Numbered from the stretch's first letter, positions 26,651 through 36,044 are shown. The stretch is 64,000 nucleotides of DNA from Planctopirus ephydatiae (GCF_007752345.1 NZ_CP036299.1:2681001-2745000); one strand, 5' to 3'. Notes: generated by a model not told the origin, from the letters alone. Made by a program: numbers and translations.

Positions 26651-27700
26651 ATGAAAGCAATCACCGTTGAACCGAAGCAGCCGGGAACTGCGCGTCTGGA
26701 AGACATTCTCGAACCGGATCCGCGTGATGGTTCAGTCTTGGTCGAGGCGATAGCCGTCGGCGTCTGCGGGACTGATACTGAAATCGTGGAGGGCAAATAC
26801 GGCTGGGCTCCCCCTGGCAAGAAACGACTTGTTCTTGGGCACGAATCGCTCGGCCGAGTGCTCGACCCGGGTGCCAGCAGTTCGCTCAAGATAGGGGATC
26901 TGGTCGTCGGCATCGTAAGGCGTCCCGACGGAGTTCCCTGCCCGAACTGCGCAATCGGGGAGTGGGACATGTGCACCAATGGTCAATACACCGAGCGGGG
27001 TATCAAAGAGATTGACGGCTTCATGTCCGAACGCTGGCGAATCGAACCCGAGTATGCCATGAAGGTCGATCGTTCACTGGGAATACTCGGTGTCTTGCTC
27101 GAACCCACCACAGTCGTCACCAAGGCTTTGGAACAGGTGGTTGCAGTTGGTCAGCGCGCCTTCTGGGAGCCTCGGACTGTGCTGGTGACAGGAGCTGGCC
27201 CGATTGGCCTGCTCGCAGCACTGATCGCGATGCAACATGGGAAAGAGGTTCATGTCCTCGATCGAGTCGATGCGGGGCCCAAGCCCGAACTTGTTCGCGC
27301 CCTCGGCGCAACCTACCACACTGGACGAGTCGCAGATCTGGGCTTCGAACCCGATGTTATTATCGAATGTACGGGCGTCGGGCAGGTCGTCCAGGATGCG
27401 ATTCGGGGTATCAGCGCAGGAGGTGTCGTGTGCCTGACGGGTGTAGGGGCCGGTGGATCGACTGCTGGGCCGGCTGTCGCTGATGTCGCAGCCGCCGTGG
27501 TGCTCAAAAACAATGTGATTGTCGGCAGCGTCAACGCAAACAAAAGGCATTGGTACAAGGCGGGGCAAGTTCTGGCTCGTGCTGACCGTGCCTGGCTGGC
27601 CAAATTGATCAGTCGGAGAGAGAAGCCCGAAGACTTCGCGAATGCCCTGAAGCGGACCCCTGCTGACATCAAGGTCATTATTCAGTTTGCAGAGGCATGA
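26651..27700 (+). CDS. Glucose 1-dehydrogenase-like zinc MDR enzyme
   Basis: 349 residues with AAGGAG upstream. Catalytic zinc ligands are expected at Cys39 (GVCGTDTE) and His64-Glu65 (VLGHESLG). A structural-zinc loop holds three Cys (CPNCAIGEWDMC). The Rossmann motif is VLVTGAGPIGLLAAL near 180, with the C-terminal NANKRHWYKAGQVL as in archaeal and bacterial glucose dehydrogenases (Thermoplasma/Haloferax type). It would oxidise an aldose to its lactone with NAD(P). Next to glucan-cleaving enzymes, glucose is a plausible substrate. The spacing of 139 bases keeps it in the same transcriptional direction. Confidence 0.88.
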   Translation: MKAITVEPKQPGTARLEDILEPDPRDGSVLVEAIAVGVCGTDTEIVEGKYGWAPPGKKRLVLGHESLGRVLDPGASSSLKIGDLVVGIVRRPDGVPCPNCAIGEWDMCTNGQYTERGIKEIDGFMSERWRIEPEYAMKVDRSLGILGVLLEPTTVVTKALEQVVAVGQRAFWEPRTVLVTGAGPIGLLAALIAMQHGKEVHVLDRVDAGPKPELVRALGATYHTGRVADLGFEPDVIIECTGVGQVVQDAIRGISAGGVVCLTGVGAGGSTAGPAVADVAAAVVLKNNVIVGSVNANKRHWYKAGQVLARADRAWLAKLISRREKPEDFANALKRTPADIKVIIQFAEA

Positions 27701-27836
27701 TCAGATAAGGTTGGACGAGATGATCGTCGCGACTCCATACTCGTGCCGACTACCATAGCGAGAAATCGAAACAACCAGAGACTCAATAAGTTAAATAGCC
27801 CGGTTCTACCGGATTCTGACATCTGAGAGGTGCGAC

Positions 27837-30566
27837 ATGACAACTGAGCAAAAGCGACTTGATGAGACCCGCGAAAAGAAGATTCCCTGGAAAAAATGGG
27901 GGCCGTACCTCTCAGAGCGCCAATGGGGAACAGTCCGCGAAGACTACAGCGAGAACGGCGATGCCTGGAACTTCTTCACCCATGACCATGCCCGCTCACG
28001 GGCGTATCGCTGGGGGGAAGACGGCCTGGCTGGGATCTCTGATGATCAACAGCAACTCTGTTTTGCGTTGGCTCTCTGGAATGGTAAAGACGCAATTTTG
28101 AAGGAACGACTCTTTGGCCTGACCAACAGCGAAGGAAACCACGGTGAAGATGTCAAAGAGTACTACTTTTATCTCGACAGCACACCGACTCACTCATACA
28201 TGAAGTATCTCTACAAGTACCCGCAGGGAGCATTCCCCTATGCGGATCTCGTCGAGACGAATCGAAAACGAACTCGTAACGATATGGAGTACGAACTCCT
28301 CGACACGGGCATCTTTGACAGTGACCGTTACTTCGATGTCTTTGTCGAGTACGCCAAAGCGGGGCCGGAAGACATTCTTGTGAAGATCACCGCGATTAAC
28401 CGAGGTCCCGACGCTGCTGAACTGCATATTCTGCCAACGCTATGGTTCCGTAACGACTGGTCCAAGTGGATCGCGGAGTCGAACCGAGCCACCCAGAAGC
28501 CGATGCTCAAGCAGATCAAATCTGCAGCAGGCACAAGTATTGTCGCGGTATCGCAATCGGAACTTGGTGAATTCACATTCTCCTGTGAAGGCGAGACGTC
28601 CCTCCTCTTTACTGAGAATGAAACCAACCATGAGCGGTTATTCCCCGGGCAAGGTCAGAAGAACGAGAGCCCTCATGTCAAAGATGGCATCAACGACTGC
28701 GTAGTCCACGGCCAAACGAATGCGATCAATCCCGAAAAGCAAGGCACAAAAGTCGCTGCTCATTACCGGGCGACTCTTGGTGCAGGTCAGACTCAAATCA
28801 TTCGGCTGCGACTCTCAAGAGGGAAAGCGGATCCGAATGGAAAATCGTTCGGCAAACCCTTCGATCAAGTCTTTGCGGAAAGACTGCGTGAAGCCGACGA
28901 GTTTTACAAATCGATTACGCCTCCTTCTGCGAGTGCCGATGCGGCGAACGTCATGCGTCAGGCGCTGGCGGGCATGCTCTGGAGCAAGCAGTTCTTCTTT
29001 TTCGACGGTGACAACTGGCTGGATGAGCACAACTCCAACCCACTGCATTCCGGTTATCGCAGTTCCCGGAACTCGGAGTGGTTCCACATGCTCAACAAGG
29101 ACATCATCTCGATGCCCGATAAATGGGAGTATCCGTGGTATGCCGCCTGGGATCTGGCCTTCCATACGTTACCGCTGGCGATCGTCGATCCCGACTTCGC
29201 CAAAGAGCAGATGCGGCTGATGCTCAAAGGGGTCTACCTGCATCCCAGTGGTCAACTCCCGGCTTACGAGTGGAACTTCAGCGACGTGAATCCGCCGGTT
29301 CATGCCTGGGCGACACTCTTTCTGCATCGCAGTGCGCAGGCTCTTGGCGGCGAGACCGACATCGACTTCCTTCGTGGGGCTTTCAATAAGCTGATGTTGA
29401 ATTTCACATGGTGGGCCAACCGCAAGGACCGCTTCGGCAAGAACGTCTTTGAGGGAGGGTTTCTCGGTCTTGACAATATCGGTGTTTTTGACCGCAGCGC
29501 CCCTCTCCCGACTGGCGGTTACCTGGAGCAGGCAGACGGCACAGCCTGGATGGCGCTGTTCTGCCAGAACATGGTGGAAATGGCCGCCGAACTCACGGTA
29601 CATGACCCAATTTACGAAGACATGGTGCTGAAGTTTGCCGAACAGTTCTACTACATCGCTGCAGCCATGAACCGTCCGGGAAATGACGGCATGTGGGACG
29701 AGGAGGATGGTTTCTACTATGACCTGCTGAGGCTCCCCGACGGCAGCGCCACGCGACTCAAGGTCAGATCCCTGGTCGGCCTCCTGCCCCTGTGTGCCAC
29801 GACAGTCATCGAGCCCTGGCAGCGGATGCACCTTCCACGGGCAATGACTGGTCTTCTGGAACGCCTGCGGCGCATTCCGGAACTGGGGCACGCAATGCAC
29901 CCCACTGGACCGGGCCATATGGGGGTGAACGACCGCGGCCTTCTCGCGCTGCTCAACCCGGAACGACTCCGTCGCGTTCTCACGAGGATGCTCGATGAGA
30001 ACGAATTCCTGGGGCCGCACGGAATCCGCTCGATCTCGAAGTTTCATGAGCAGCATCCCTATGTCTTCCACGCACAAGGCCAGGAGTACCGGGTAGACTA
30101 TCTGCCCGCCGAATCGAATACAGGTATGTTCGGCGGTAACTCCAACTGGCGCGGCCCGGTCTGGATGCCTGTGAACGCCATGATCATCCGGGCTCTTCTG
30201 CAATACTACTTGTACTACGGAGATAACTTTAAGATCGAATGCCCCACGGGCTCCGGAAAGATGATGAACCTGTTCGAGGTAAGCAAGGAACTCTCCGACC
30301 GGCTCACAAGCACCTTCTTGCATGATGAGCATGGCCGCCGTCCGGTATTCGGCGGTACAGAAAAGTTTCAGTCCGATCCCCACTGGCGGGAGTACCTCCA
30401 GTTCTTTGAATACTTCCATGCAGACAATGGGGCCGGTCTGGGTGCCAGTCATCAAACAGGCTGGACAGGGTTGGTTGCCAAGTTCATCCAGCTGTACGGA
30501 TTTATGGACGCTAAGCAGGTCCTCGCGGGGGGGAAGATGGCGGCTTTCCAGAAGGAGAATAAGTGA
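27837..30566 (+). CDS. GH63/MGH1-like glucosidase
   Basis: 909 residues, no signal peptide, so cytoplasmic. The N-terminal half is a beta-rich domain (WGPYLSERQWGTVREDYSEN). From about 350 an (alpha/alpha)6 toroid follows, with NKDIISMPDKWEYPWYAAWD (acid Asp candidate), WNFSDVNPPVHAWA, WDEEDGFYYD and, near 760, NSNWRGPVWMPVNAMI. This layout is that of the MGH1-like glycosyl hydrolases related to GH63, active on alpha-glucosides such as glucosylglycerate or mannosylglycerate. GAGAGG precedes the start. It could release glucose for the adjacent dehydrogenase. Confidence 0.88.
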   Translation: MTTEQKRLDETREKKIPWKKWGPYLSERQWGTVREDYSENGDAWNFFTHDHARSRAYRWGEDGLAGISDDQQQLCFALALWNGKDAILKERLFGLTNSEGNHGEDVKEYYFYLDSTPTHSYMKYLYKYPQGAFPYADLVETNRKRTRNDMEYELLDTGIFDSDRYFDVFVEYAKAGPEDILVKITAINRGPDAAELHILPTLWFRNDWSKWIAESNRATQKPMLKQIKSAAGTSIVAVSQSELGEFTFSCEGETSLLFTENETNHERLFPGQGQKNESPHVKDGINDCVVHGQTNAINPEKQGTKVAAHYRATLGAGQTQIIRLRLSRGKADPNGKSFGKPFDQVFAERLREADEFYKSITPPSASADAANVMRQALAGMLWSKQFFFFDGDNWLDEHNSNPLHSGYRSSRNSEWFHMLNKDIISMPDKWEYPWYAAWDLAFHTLPLAIVDPDFAKEQMRLMLKGVYLHPSGQLPAYEWNFSDVNPPVHAWATLFLHRSAQALGGETDIDFLRGAFNKLMLNFTWWANRKDRFGKNVFEGGFLGLDNIGVFDRSAPLPTGGYLEQADGTAWMALFCQNMVEMAAELTVHDPIYEDMVLKFAEQFYYIAAAMNRPGNDGMWDEEDGFYYDLLRLPDGSATRLKVRSLVGLLPLCATTVIEPWQRMHLPRAMTGLLERLRRIPELGHAMHPTGPGHMGVNDRGLLALLNPERLRRVLTRMLDENEFLGPHGIRSISKFHEQHPYVFHAQGQEYRVDYLPAESNTGMFGGNSNWRGPVWMPVNAMIIRALLQYYLYYGDNFKIECPTGSGKMMNLFEVSKELSDRLTSTFLHDEHGRRPVFGGTEKFQSDPHWREYLQFFEYFHADNGAGLGASHQTGWTGLVAKFIQLYGFMDAKQVLAGGKMAAFQKENK

Positions 30567-30719
30567 CGATAGCGTGGACGAACGGCATTGCTGCGTGACT
30601 GATGGACTGGCCGAAAGCACAATCATGAGTACCCGAATCACCAGCCGCCAAATTCGTACTGCGGGCGGAGCAGCGATCTTTAGAGCGCCGTTGATCAAAG
30701 CGAAAATGGAGACGGCGGA

Positions 30720-31913
30720 ATGACCCCTGTTCTTGCAAACGAAGCAGATCTGTACTTTGAACGAGGCGGGCCGATTCAACGATTGGGTGAACGACTCGCC
30801 ACTAGCAAAGGTTTAGGCCACTCGCTTCGCCTGCGTATTCTGGGTTTTCTGGCACTCACGTGGTTTCCGTTACTCATCTTTGCCCTGCTGGAAGGCCGCG
30901 CATTGGGCGCGTCACCACAAGAATCCTTCTTGCTGGACTTTGGCACTTATGCCCGTTTCTTTATTGCGGTGCCACTCCTGCTCGTGGCGGAACTTTTCGT
31001 CGGGCCAAGGCTCAGATCAGCAGGCATACAGTTTGTGCAAGGTGGCTTTATCGAGCCTGAAGATTACCCTGCCTTTGATCGGGCGATCGCACGCGTGGCC
31101 AGATGGCGTGAGTCTGCCTGGGCGGAGTTGGTCATCGTGGGAATCGCCCTGATCGGTGCGTGGGGATTCACGGCTGAGACGGTGTACGGAGAAGGATTGG
31201 CGACCTGGCGTTCGACGATGCGGACAACAAACACCGGTGTAGCTTTGTCAATAACGGGAATCTGGTATCGCCTGATCGCTTTGCCCATCCTGCAGTTTTT
31301 CTGGTACCGCTGGCTCTGGCGGCTATTTGTCTGGGCCAGCTTTCTCTGGACAGTTTCGCGGCTCAATCTCAACCTGGTCGCCTCGCATGCTGATCAGGCT
31401 GGTGGTTTAGGTTTCCTGGGTGTGGCACATTCTTGTTTTGGCATTTTTGCATTTGGCCTGACTTCTGTTTTAAGTGCAGAAGCGGCATTTCTGATGGTCT
31501 TTCACGGCGCTGACATCCAGACGTTTCAGGTGCAGTACATCGCAATCCTGATAGTTGTCGAATTCATCTTCCTCGGCCCTTTGCTCATATTTATTCCGAT
31601 TCTGATGCGAACGCGTCTGGCGTGGTTGCATGATTATGCTCTGCTCGTGACCAGGTATAACAGGGCGTTTGAGGCGAAGTGGATCAAAGGGGAGCCCTTT
31701 CCAGATGATTCACTTCTGGGCAGCCCCGACATTCAGTCGCTGGCAGATCTGGGCAATAGCTTCGCATTTGTTCGAGGAATGAAGCCTGTCCCTTTCAGCC
31801 GGATGGTGGTCATCCAATTAGCGGTTGTGACGAGTCTTCCCTGCTTGCCTTTGATTCTCCTTGTTATGCCAGTCAGCAAAATCCTCGAACTACTGACTAA
31901 AGCTGTGTTTTAG
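30720..31913 (+). CDS. Multipass membrane protein of unknown function
   Basis: 397 residues with about seven or eight hydrophobic segments (roughly 40-60, 85-105, 138-158, 175-195, 200-216, 232-258, 277-300, 365-390) and a short cytoplasmic start. I do not recognise a transporter or enzyme motif. Conserved-looking charged loops include HADQAGGLGFLG and LLVTRYNRAFEAKW. Such proteins are often annotated only as hypothetical in stress or glycan islands. Lying between two glycosidase genes, a transport or sensing role is possible but not shown. Confidence 0.75.
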   Translation: MTPVLANEADLYFERGGPIQRLGERLATSKGLGHSLRLRILGFLALTWFPLLIFALLEGRALGASPQESFLLDFGTYARFFIAVPLLLVAELFVGPRLRSAGIQFVQGGFIEPEDYPAFDRAIARVARWRESAWAELVIVGIALIGAWGFTAETVYGEGLATWRSTMRTTNTGVALSITGIWYRLIALPILQFFWYRWLWRLFVWASFLWTVSRLNLNLVASHADQAGGLGFLGVAHSCFGIFAFGLTSVLSAEAAFLMVFHGADIQTFQVQYIAILIVVEFIFLGPLLIFIPILMRTRLAWLHDYALLVTRYNRAFEAKWIKGEPFPDDSLLGSPDIQSLADLGNSFAFVRGMKPVPFSRMVVIQLAVVTSLPCLPLILLVMPVSKILELLTKAVF

Positions 31914-31964
31914 GATCTGAGTTACTTCCTCTGATGTTCATTCAATACAAAATGAGAGACAACT

Positions 31965-33446
31965 ATGAGCAATCCCCGTTATCCGTTGCTCTATCAGATT
32001 AATACGCGAGTTTGGTTGACGGAGCTTTCCCTATTGCTTGGCCGTTCTGCCACTCTGGACGACATTCCGGATGCCGAACTGGATCGCCTTGCCGAATTGG
32101 GCTTCGATTGGATCTGGTTCCTCAGTGTTTGGCAAACCGGTCCCGGTGCCCAGCAAGTGTCGCGCAGTAATCCTGAGTGGCGGCACGAGTTTCAGGAGAC
32201 ACTGCCAGATCTACGCGAGGAAGACATTGCTGGTTCGGGCTTTGCGATTACCGGCTACACAGTCCATCAGAACCTTGGCGGAGATGCCGCTCTCGCCCGG
32301 TTGCGCGCCCGGCTTGATCATCGTGGTTTGAAGCTGATGCTCGACTTTGTCCCCAATCATATGGGACTCGACCATCCGTGGATCAAAGATCACCCCGACT
32401 ATTTCATTCAGGGCACGGAGCATGACCTGGCTACCGCTCCGCAGAACTTCACCCGTGTAAAGCATCAGGGACGTGATCTGATCTTTGCTTACGGGCGCGA
32501 CCCGTATTTCTCTGGCTGGCCCGACACGCTGCAACTCAACTACGCCAATCCCGCCACGCAAGAAGCCATGATCGGCGAACTGTTGAAGATCTCCGGGCAA
32601 TGTGACGGTGTCCGCTGTGACATGGCTATGCTCGTGCTGCCAGACGTTTTTGAACGAACATGGGGGCATCCAGCACCTCTGTTCTGGCCAGCGGCAACCC
32701 AGCGTGTTCGTGAGCAGACCCCTGGTTTTCTCTTTATGGCCGAAGTCTACTGGGATATGGAATGGACACTCCAGCAACAAGGTTTTGATTACGCCTACGA
32801 CAAACGACTCTACGACCGCTTGCGAGAGGGCCATGCGAGGCCAGTGCGTGAGCATTTCCATGCGGGTCTCGATTACCAGGACAAGCTCGCCCGCTTCTTA
32901 GAAAACCACGACGAACCACGGGCTGCCGCCGCGTTTTCTTCAGATGTGCACCAGGCGGCAGCAGTGATCACGTTTCTGTCCCCTGGCCTGCGATTCTTCC
33001 ACATGGGCCAGTTCGAGGGACGCAAAAAACGAATCTCGCCTCACCTCGTGCGAGGACCGCAAGAGCCAGTCGATGAAAATGTGAAGCTGTTCTACAACCG
33101 CCTCCTGGCAGTGCTTCGTCAACCGACTGTTCTTGACGGCCAGTGGCAGTTGCTGGAATGCACCCCGGGCTGGGAAGGAAATTGGACAAACGACTGCTTT
33201 GTCGTCTTCGCTTGGCGAGGTTCGCAGGGAGACATTCTTGTGGTTGCAGTCAACTATGCGCCGAATCAAAGTCAATGTCATGTGCAACTGCCATTTGCAG
33301 AACTCCCCAGCAAGAAGTGGCAGTTGCAGGATCGGCTGAGCGGGGCTAGTTACGACTGGAATGGCGATGATCTGCAGGGCAAAGGACTGTATCTGGATCT
33401 TGCACCCTGGCAGGCGTCCATTCTCTCATTGGAGAGGTGTGATTGA
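31965..33446 (+). CDS. GH13 alpha-amylase-family protein
   Basis: 493 residues, no signal peptide. (beta/alpha)8 barrel motifs in order: LMLDFVPNHMG (125-134), nucleophile Asp219 in GVRCDMAM, acid/base Glu260 in FLFMAEVYWDMEW and the HD pair at 315-316 in FLENHDEPR. All three carboxylates are present, so activity is expected. The C-terminal beta domain ends at WQASILSLE. It starts 51 bases after the membrane gene. GH13 covers amylases, glucosidases and sucrose or maltose phosphorylases; substrate cannot be set from sequence alone. Confidence 0.9.
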   Translation: MSNPRYPLLYQINTRVWLTELSLLLGRSATLDDIPDAELDRLAELGFDWIWFLSVWQTGPGAQQVSRSNPEWRHEFQETLPDLREEDIAGSGFAITGYTVHQNLGGDAALARLRARLDHRGLKLMLDFVPNHMGLDHPWIKDHPDYFIQGTEHDLATAPQNFTRVKHQGRDLIFAYGRDPYFSGWPDTLQLNYANPATQEAMIGELLKISGQCDGVRCDMAMLVLPDVFERTWGHPAPLFWPAATQRVREQTPGFLFMAEVYWDMEWTLQQQGFDYAYDKRLYDRLREGHARPVREHFHAGLDYQDKLARFLENHDEPRAAAAFSSDVHQAAAVITFLSPGLRFFHMGQFEGRKKRISPHLVRGPQEPVDENVKLFYNRLLAVLRQPTVLDGQWQLLECTPGWEGNWTNDCFVVFAWRGSQGDILVVAVNYAPNQSQCHVQLPFAELPSKKWQLQDRLSGASYDWNGDDLQGKGLYLDLAPWQASILSLERCD

Positions 33447-33674
33447 GCTCTGCAACGTGATTCGGCAGTAATTATATAAAAAGTCACAATCATGATACAT
33501 GACAAATGGGTCTTCGGTAGCATAACCTGACTATAACGCCGACTATCGGCTTCGGCCCGGAGATGATGCGTCTCTATCGGAATGTGTTTTAGTACTACAG
33601 TTCCATTTTATTTGCTGGGAATCCTCGGGCTTTGTAGTGGCATATCCTGGCGACAAGTTGGTGGTAACGTCCCT
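33447..33674. other. Intergenic at end of segment II
   Basis: No gene recognised after the GH13 stop. Together with the repeat and the 33835-34106 stretch this makes about 660 bases without an assignable gene. Confidence 0.4.
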
Positions 33675-33834
33675 TCGGTTCCGTAGTCGAATCTATGGGG
33701 TACTGCCGAAAGCTTGAAACTCATTTACGGTAGTTGTTTACAACATTTCGCATTTTTCGCCATACCACTTGATTCGAATTTGTTCATCCCATTTTTCCAA
33801 GTGAAAACGTGGACTACCACTTTTTAACGGGTAG
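33675..33834. repeat. Island left-end repeat, copy 3
   Basis: It begins TCGGTTCCGTAGTCGAAT, which keeps a 12-base remnant of the tRNA-derived att (compare ACGGTTCCGAAGTCGAAT at copy 1), then follows the other copies with about 88-90 percent identity through ACTACCAC (33813-33820). The inverted partner is altered (ACGGGTAGT). It marks the seam between segments II and III. Confidence 0.87.
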
Positions 33835-34106
33835 TGGATCTGGGGGTGATGGACATTCCCAGCAATCGTTGAAAAGTCCCTTTCAGTCAGTTCTGTTAAG
33901 CTTCCCTGGGGAGGAGGCAGCTGATTCCCACGCCCCGACTGGCAGCTATGATACGGGATTGCTTCCGAGGATGATTTGAGACAACTGTGCTTCCTGGAGT
34001 TGCAAGATCCCGAACAAAAAAGCTCCAGATCGACTCGACCACGACGAAAGCGCGTCCATCGCTTTGACAGTCCGCTGCCAGGCCTGGGAAAAATGTTGAG
34101 GAGTTG

Positions 34107-34400
34107 ATGAGAGTTTATGGAGTGAAATTGCATTTAGGGACACTCCATCGCTGGCGGACTAGAGGAGTTCGCGGGAGATTTTTGAATGCCTGGAGATGTG
34201 GGGGACGCTGGATGTCGTCTCTCGTCGATGTGCGGATGATGATGGAACCTTGTGTTCCCGAATCTCCAAACAATGTCATGCCTAATTTGGATATGTCGCG
34301 CGTCGACAGAGAGTTTGACCGTCAAAAACGATGGCGGGTTCTCTATGTCCAGAGTGAGCTTGTCAATCGATTTCAGTTTCCACCCGAAAAGACAATCTAA
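34107..34400 (+). CDS. Small HTH protein, DUF1580-like (putative excisionase)
   Basis: 97 residues from ATG 34107; a TTG lies directly before it and GAGGAG is three to four bases upstream. The core LHLGTLHRWRTRGVRGRFLN followed by GGRWMSSLVDV follows the layout of DUF1580 (a helix with T-HRW, the RGVRG turn, then a GGRR-T strand), a small DNA-binding family of planctomycete mobile elements. The C-terminal part is unrecognised. It precedes a strong terminator and faces the integrase gene, so an excisionase role is attractive but unproven. Confidence 0.5.
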   Translation: MRVYGVKLHLGTLHRWRTRGVRGRFLNAWRCGGRWMSSLVDVRMMMEPCVPESPNNVMPNLDMSRVDREFDRQKRWRVLYVQSELVNRFQFPPEKTI

Positions 34401-34530
34401 AGGCATCGGTCTAATGTTTCCTGCCATGGAGTGGCAGAGAGCCCGTTAGGCCGAATCGGCCTGGAACCTGGAGGGTTTACCGTAAGGGGCTCGTGTCGAT
34501 CACGGGAGATGCACTTCCTAGGTTATGAAT

Positions 34531-34580
34531 ACAGGGAACCGGATCTGCTTGAGTCTGCAGATCCGGTTCCCTGTGTTTTT
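34531..34580 (+). terminator. Strong intrinsic terminator
   Basis: A perfect 18-bp stem (34531-34548 with 34557-34574, from ACAGGGAACC to GGTTCCCTGT), an 8-base loop and then GTTTTTT. The T run is on the plus strand, so it ends plus transcripts before they read into the convergent integrase gene. On the minus strand there is no T run, though the hairpin itself may still protect the integrase mRNA. Confidence 0.88.
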
Positions 34581-34683
34581 TAGGTCTTTGACAGTGTGCG
34601 AAGTTAAGCTTTGCACCAAGATGTTGCGATCGCGATCAGGCTGCTCGGCAGAATGATAGCCACAAGCTTGACGGGGGAACTCC

Positions 34684-35922
34684 TTAACCGATTTCGGCAG
34701 CGACTTGCATGGCCAGCTTGAGATTGCGTTCGGCATAGACTTGAGTCACATCTGCTGTTGCATGACCTAAAGCGACCTGAGCCGCTTCCAGTCCATACCG
34801 GCGACGGACCTCTGTGCCGTGTGTATGCCGAATTTGGTAGGGAAACCAGTATTGGACGGCATGACCAGCCTTCTGCGCCTTGCGAATTCCATAGGTGATG
34901 CAGCGGCGATACGCATTGACGTCATAGCAGGGTTGTAGTTGCCTCACCTTGGGAGCCGCTTGACGCTTGGCTTTGCGCCGGATCCGAGCCTTCAGTTCAC
35001 AGGGAAAGATCTTTGTTTTGCGATCGGGATTGCGGTGCACTGCCCGCTGCTCATTGCGCCACGCTTCGGCTTCTGCGGGAGTGAAGCAGTAGTCTTTGGG
35101 ATCGCGATTTAGGAAGGGAGCCAGAACGGCCTGCGCCTGAGGGCCTAACGGGACATGCTTCTCAAAGCCGAGATGTTCAGTTTTGTGATGTTCGGGGGTG
35201 TAAAGCCAAATGGCCCCCGAACGATCGATGTCACAGGGACGCATATGGAGCACTTCGGAAGGCCGCATGCCGGTCAGCAGTTGGAGCTGGCAGATGGCGG
35301 CCACAGGAGGTGGGAGGAAGGGGAGTGTCAGTTGGATTTGTGAGATATCGACAGGACGCACGGGTCGCGACTCGTGGGCCTCAGATCGTCCACGTCTCAG
35401 GCCTGACACGGCACTAAGACCATGCAGAATGGTCGGAGAGACGAGCTCTTCCGAGACGGCCCACTTGAAGACGCGTTTGATACGACCCATCCGGCGATTG
35501 ATTTCCGTGCGGCTGAGTTTGTGAACATCAATCATGTGCTGCCGAACAGCCTTGAACGACTTGGGGCCAAAATCCTGAGTGAGAGTGCTTCCGTAAAGTG
35601 CATGGAGTGGTCGAAGAGCATGGTTCATGCTTTGGGGTTCACGGGACCTCGGACCATAGTAAGTCGTGGCAAATTCGAGATAGGCCAGGATCATCTCACT
35701 GATGGTGAGATCTTGAGTGGGAGTTGACTGACCTGAGTTAGCCTGCGCCACTTGCAACTGATGCTGTTGTGACGCCAGTTCAGCGAGGAGGCGAGAGTAC
35801 CGCTGGAGTGTTTCGGGGTCACCGTAAGGCCCCAGATAAAGATCCTTGCCTTGGACCCGAACACGGGCACAACCTGAAGGTTTGTGGAGCGAAAGTTTTG
35901 GAATTCTGGGCGTCTTGGGCAT
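34684..35922 (-). CDS. Tyrosine recombinase (island integrase)
   Basis: 412 residues from ATG 35922, with GAGG nearby; a longer frame to 35940 adds six residues. The N-terminus KLSLHKPSGCARVRVQGKDL is the planctomycete integrase pattern; a SAM-like core-binding domain spans about 70-160. Catalytic residues: Arg220 (TGMRPSEVL), Lys247 (HHKTEH), Arg365 (YQIRHTHG, where Tyr replaces the usual first His of HxxR), His387 (LGH) and nucleophile Tyr396 (TQVYAE). All are present, so it should be active. It lies 123 bases from the tRNA-Arg att site and is transcribed away from it. Confidence 0.92.
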   Translation of the reverse strand: MPKTPRIPKLSLHKPSGCARVRVQGKDLYLGPYGDPETLQRYSRLLAELASQQHQLQVAQANSGQSTPTQDLTISEMILAYLEFATTYYGPRSREPQSMNHALRPLHALYGSTLTQDFGPKSFKAVRQHMIDVHKLSRTEINRRMGRIKRVFKWAVSEELVSPTILHGLSAVSGLRRGRSEAHESRPVRPVDISQIQLTLPFLPPPVAAICQLQLLTGMRPSEVLHMRPCDIDRSGAIWLYTPEHHKTEHLGFEKHVPLGPQAQAVLAPFLNRDPKDYCFTPAEAEAWRNEQRAVHRNPDRKTKIFPCELKARIRRKAKRQAAPKVRQLQPCYDVNAYRRCITYGIRKAQKAGHAVQYWFPYQIRHTHGTEVRRRYGLEAAQVALGHATADVTQVYAERNLKLAMQVAAEIG

Positions 35923-35941
35923 AGTGCGATCCTCGAACATT

Positions 35942-35974
35942 TTCGAAAAGTGGTAGTACTACCACTTTTTCGAA
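35942..35974. promoter_or_regulatory. Palindrome upstream of integrase (operator or arm site)
   Basis: The core GTGGTAGTACTACCAC (35950-35965) is a perfect 16-bp palindrome extended by TTCGAAAA / TTTTTCGAA arms. Its half-site ACTACCAC is the same octamer that lies at the far end of each left-end repeat. It sits 20 bases upstream of the integrase start and about 75 bases from the att core. It could be an integrase arm site that also autoregulates the gene. Confidence 0.65.
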
Positions 35975-36044
35975 GAGTTTCGAGCCGCACTGCCCAACGC
36001 AGGCAGGTATGCTAACTACAGCATTCGGCAGGACTTATGGAAAG

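Noticed and set aside
29169-30779. A 536-codon frame opposite the GH63-like gene
   Set aside because: The opposite strand encodes a clear glycosidase along its whole length; this frame has no family motif or ribosome binding site.
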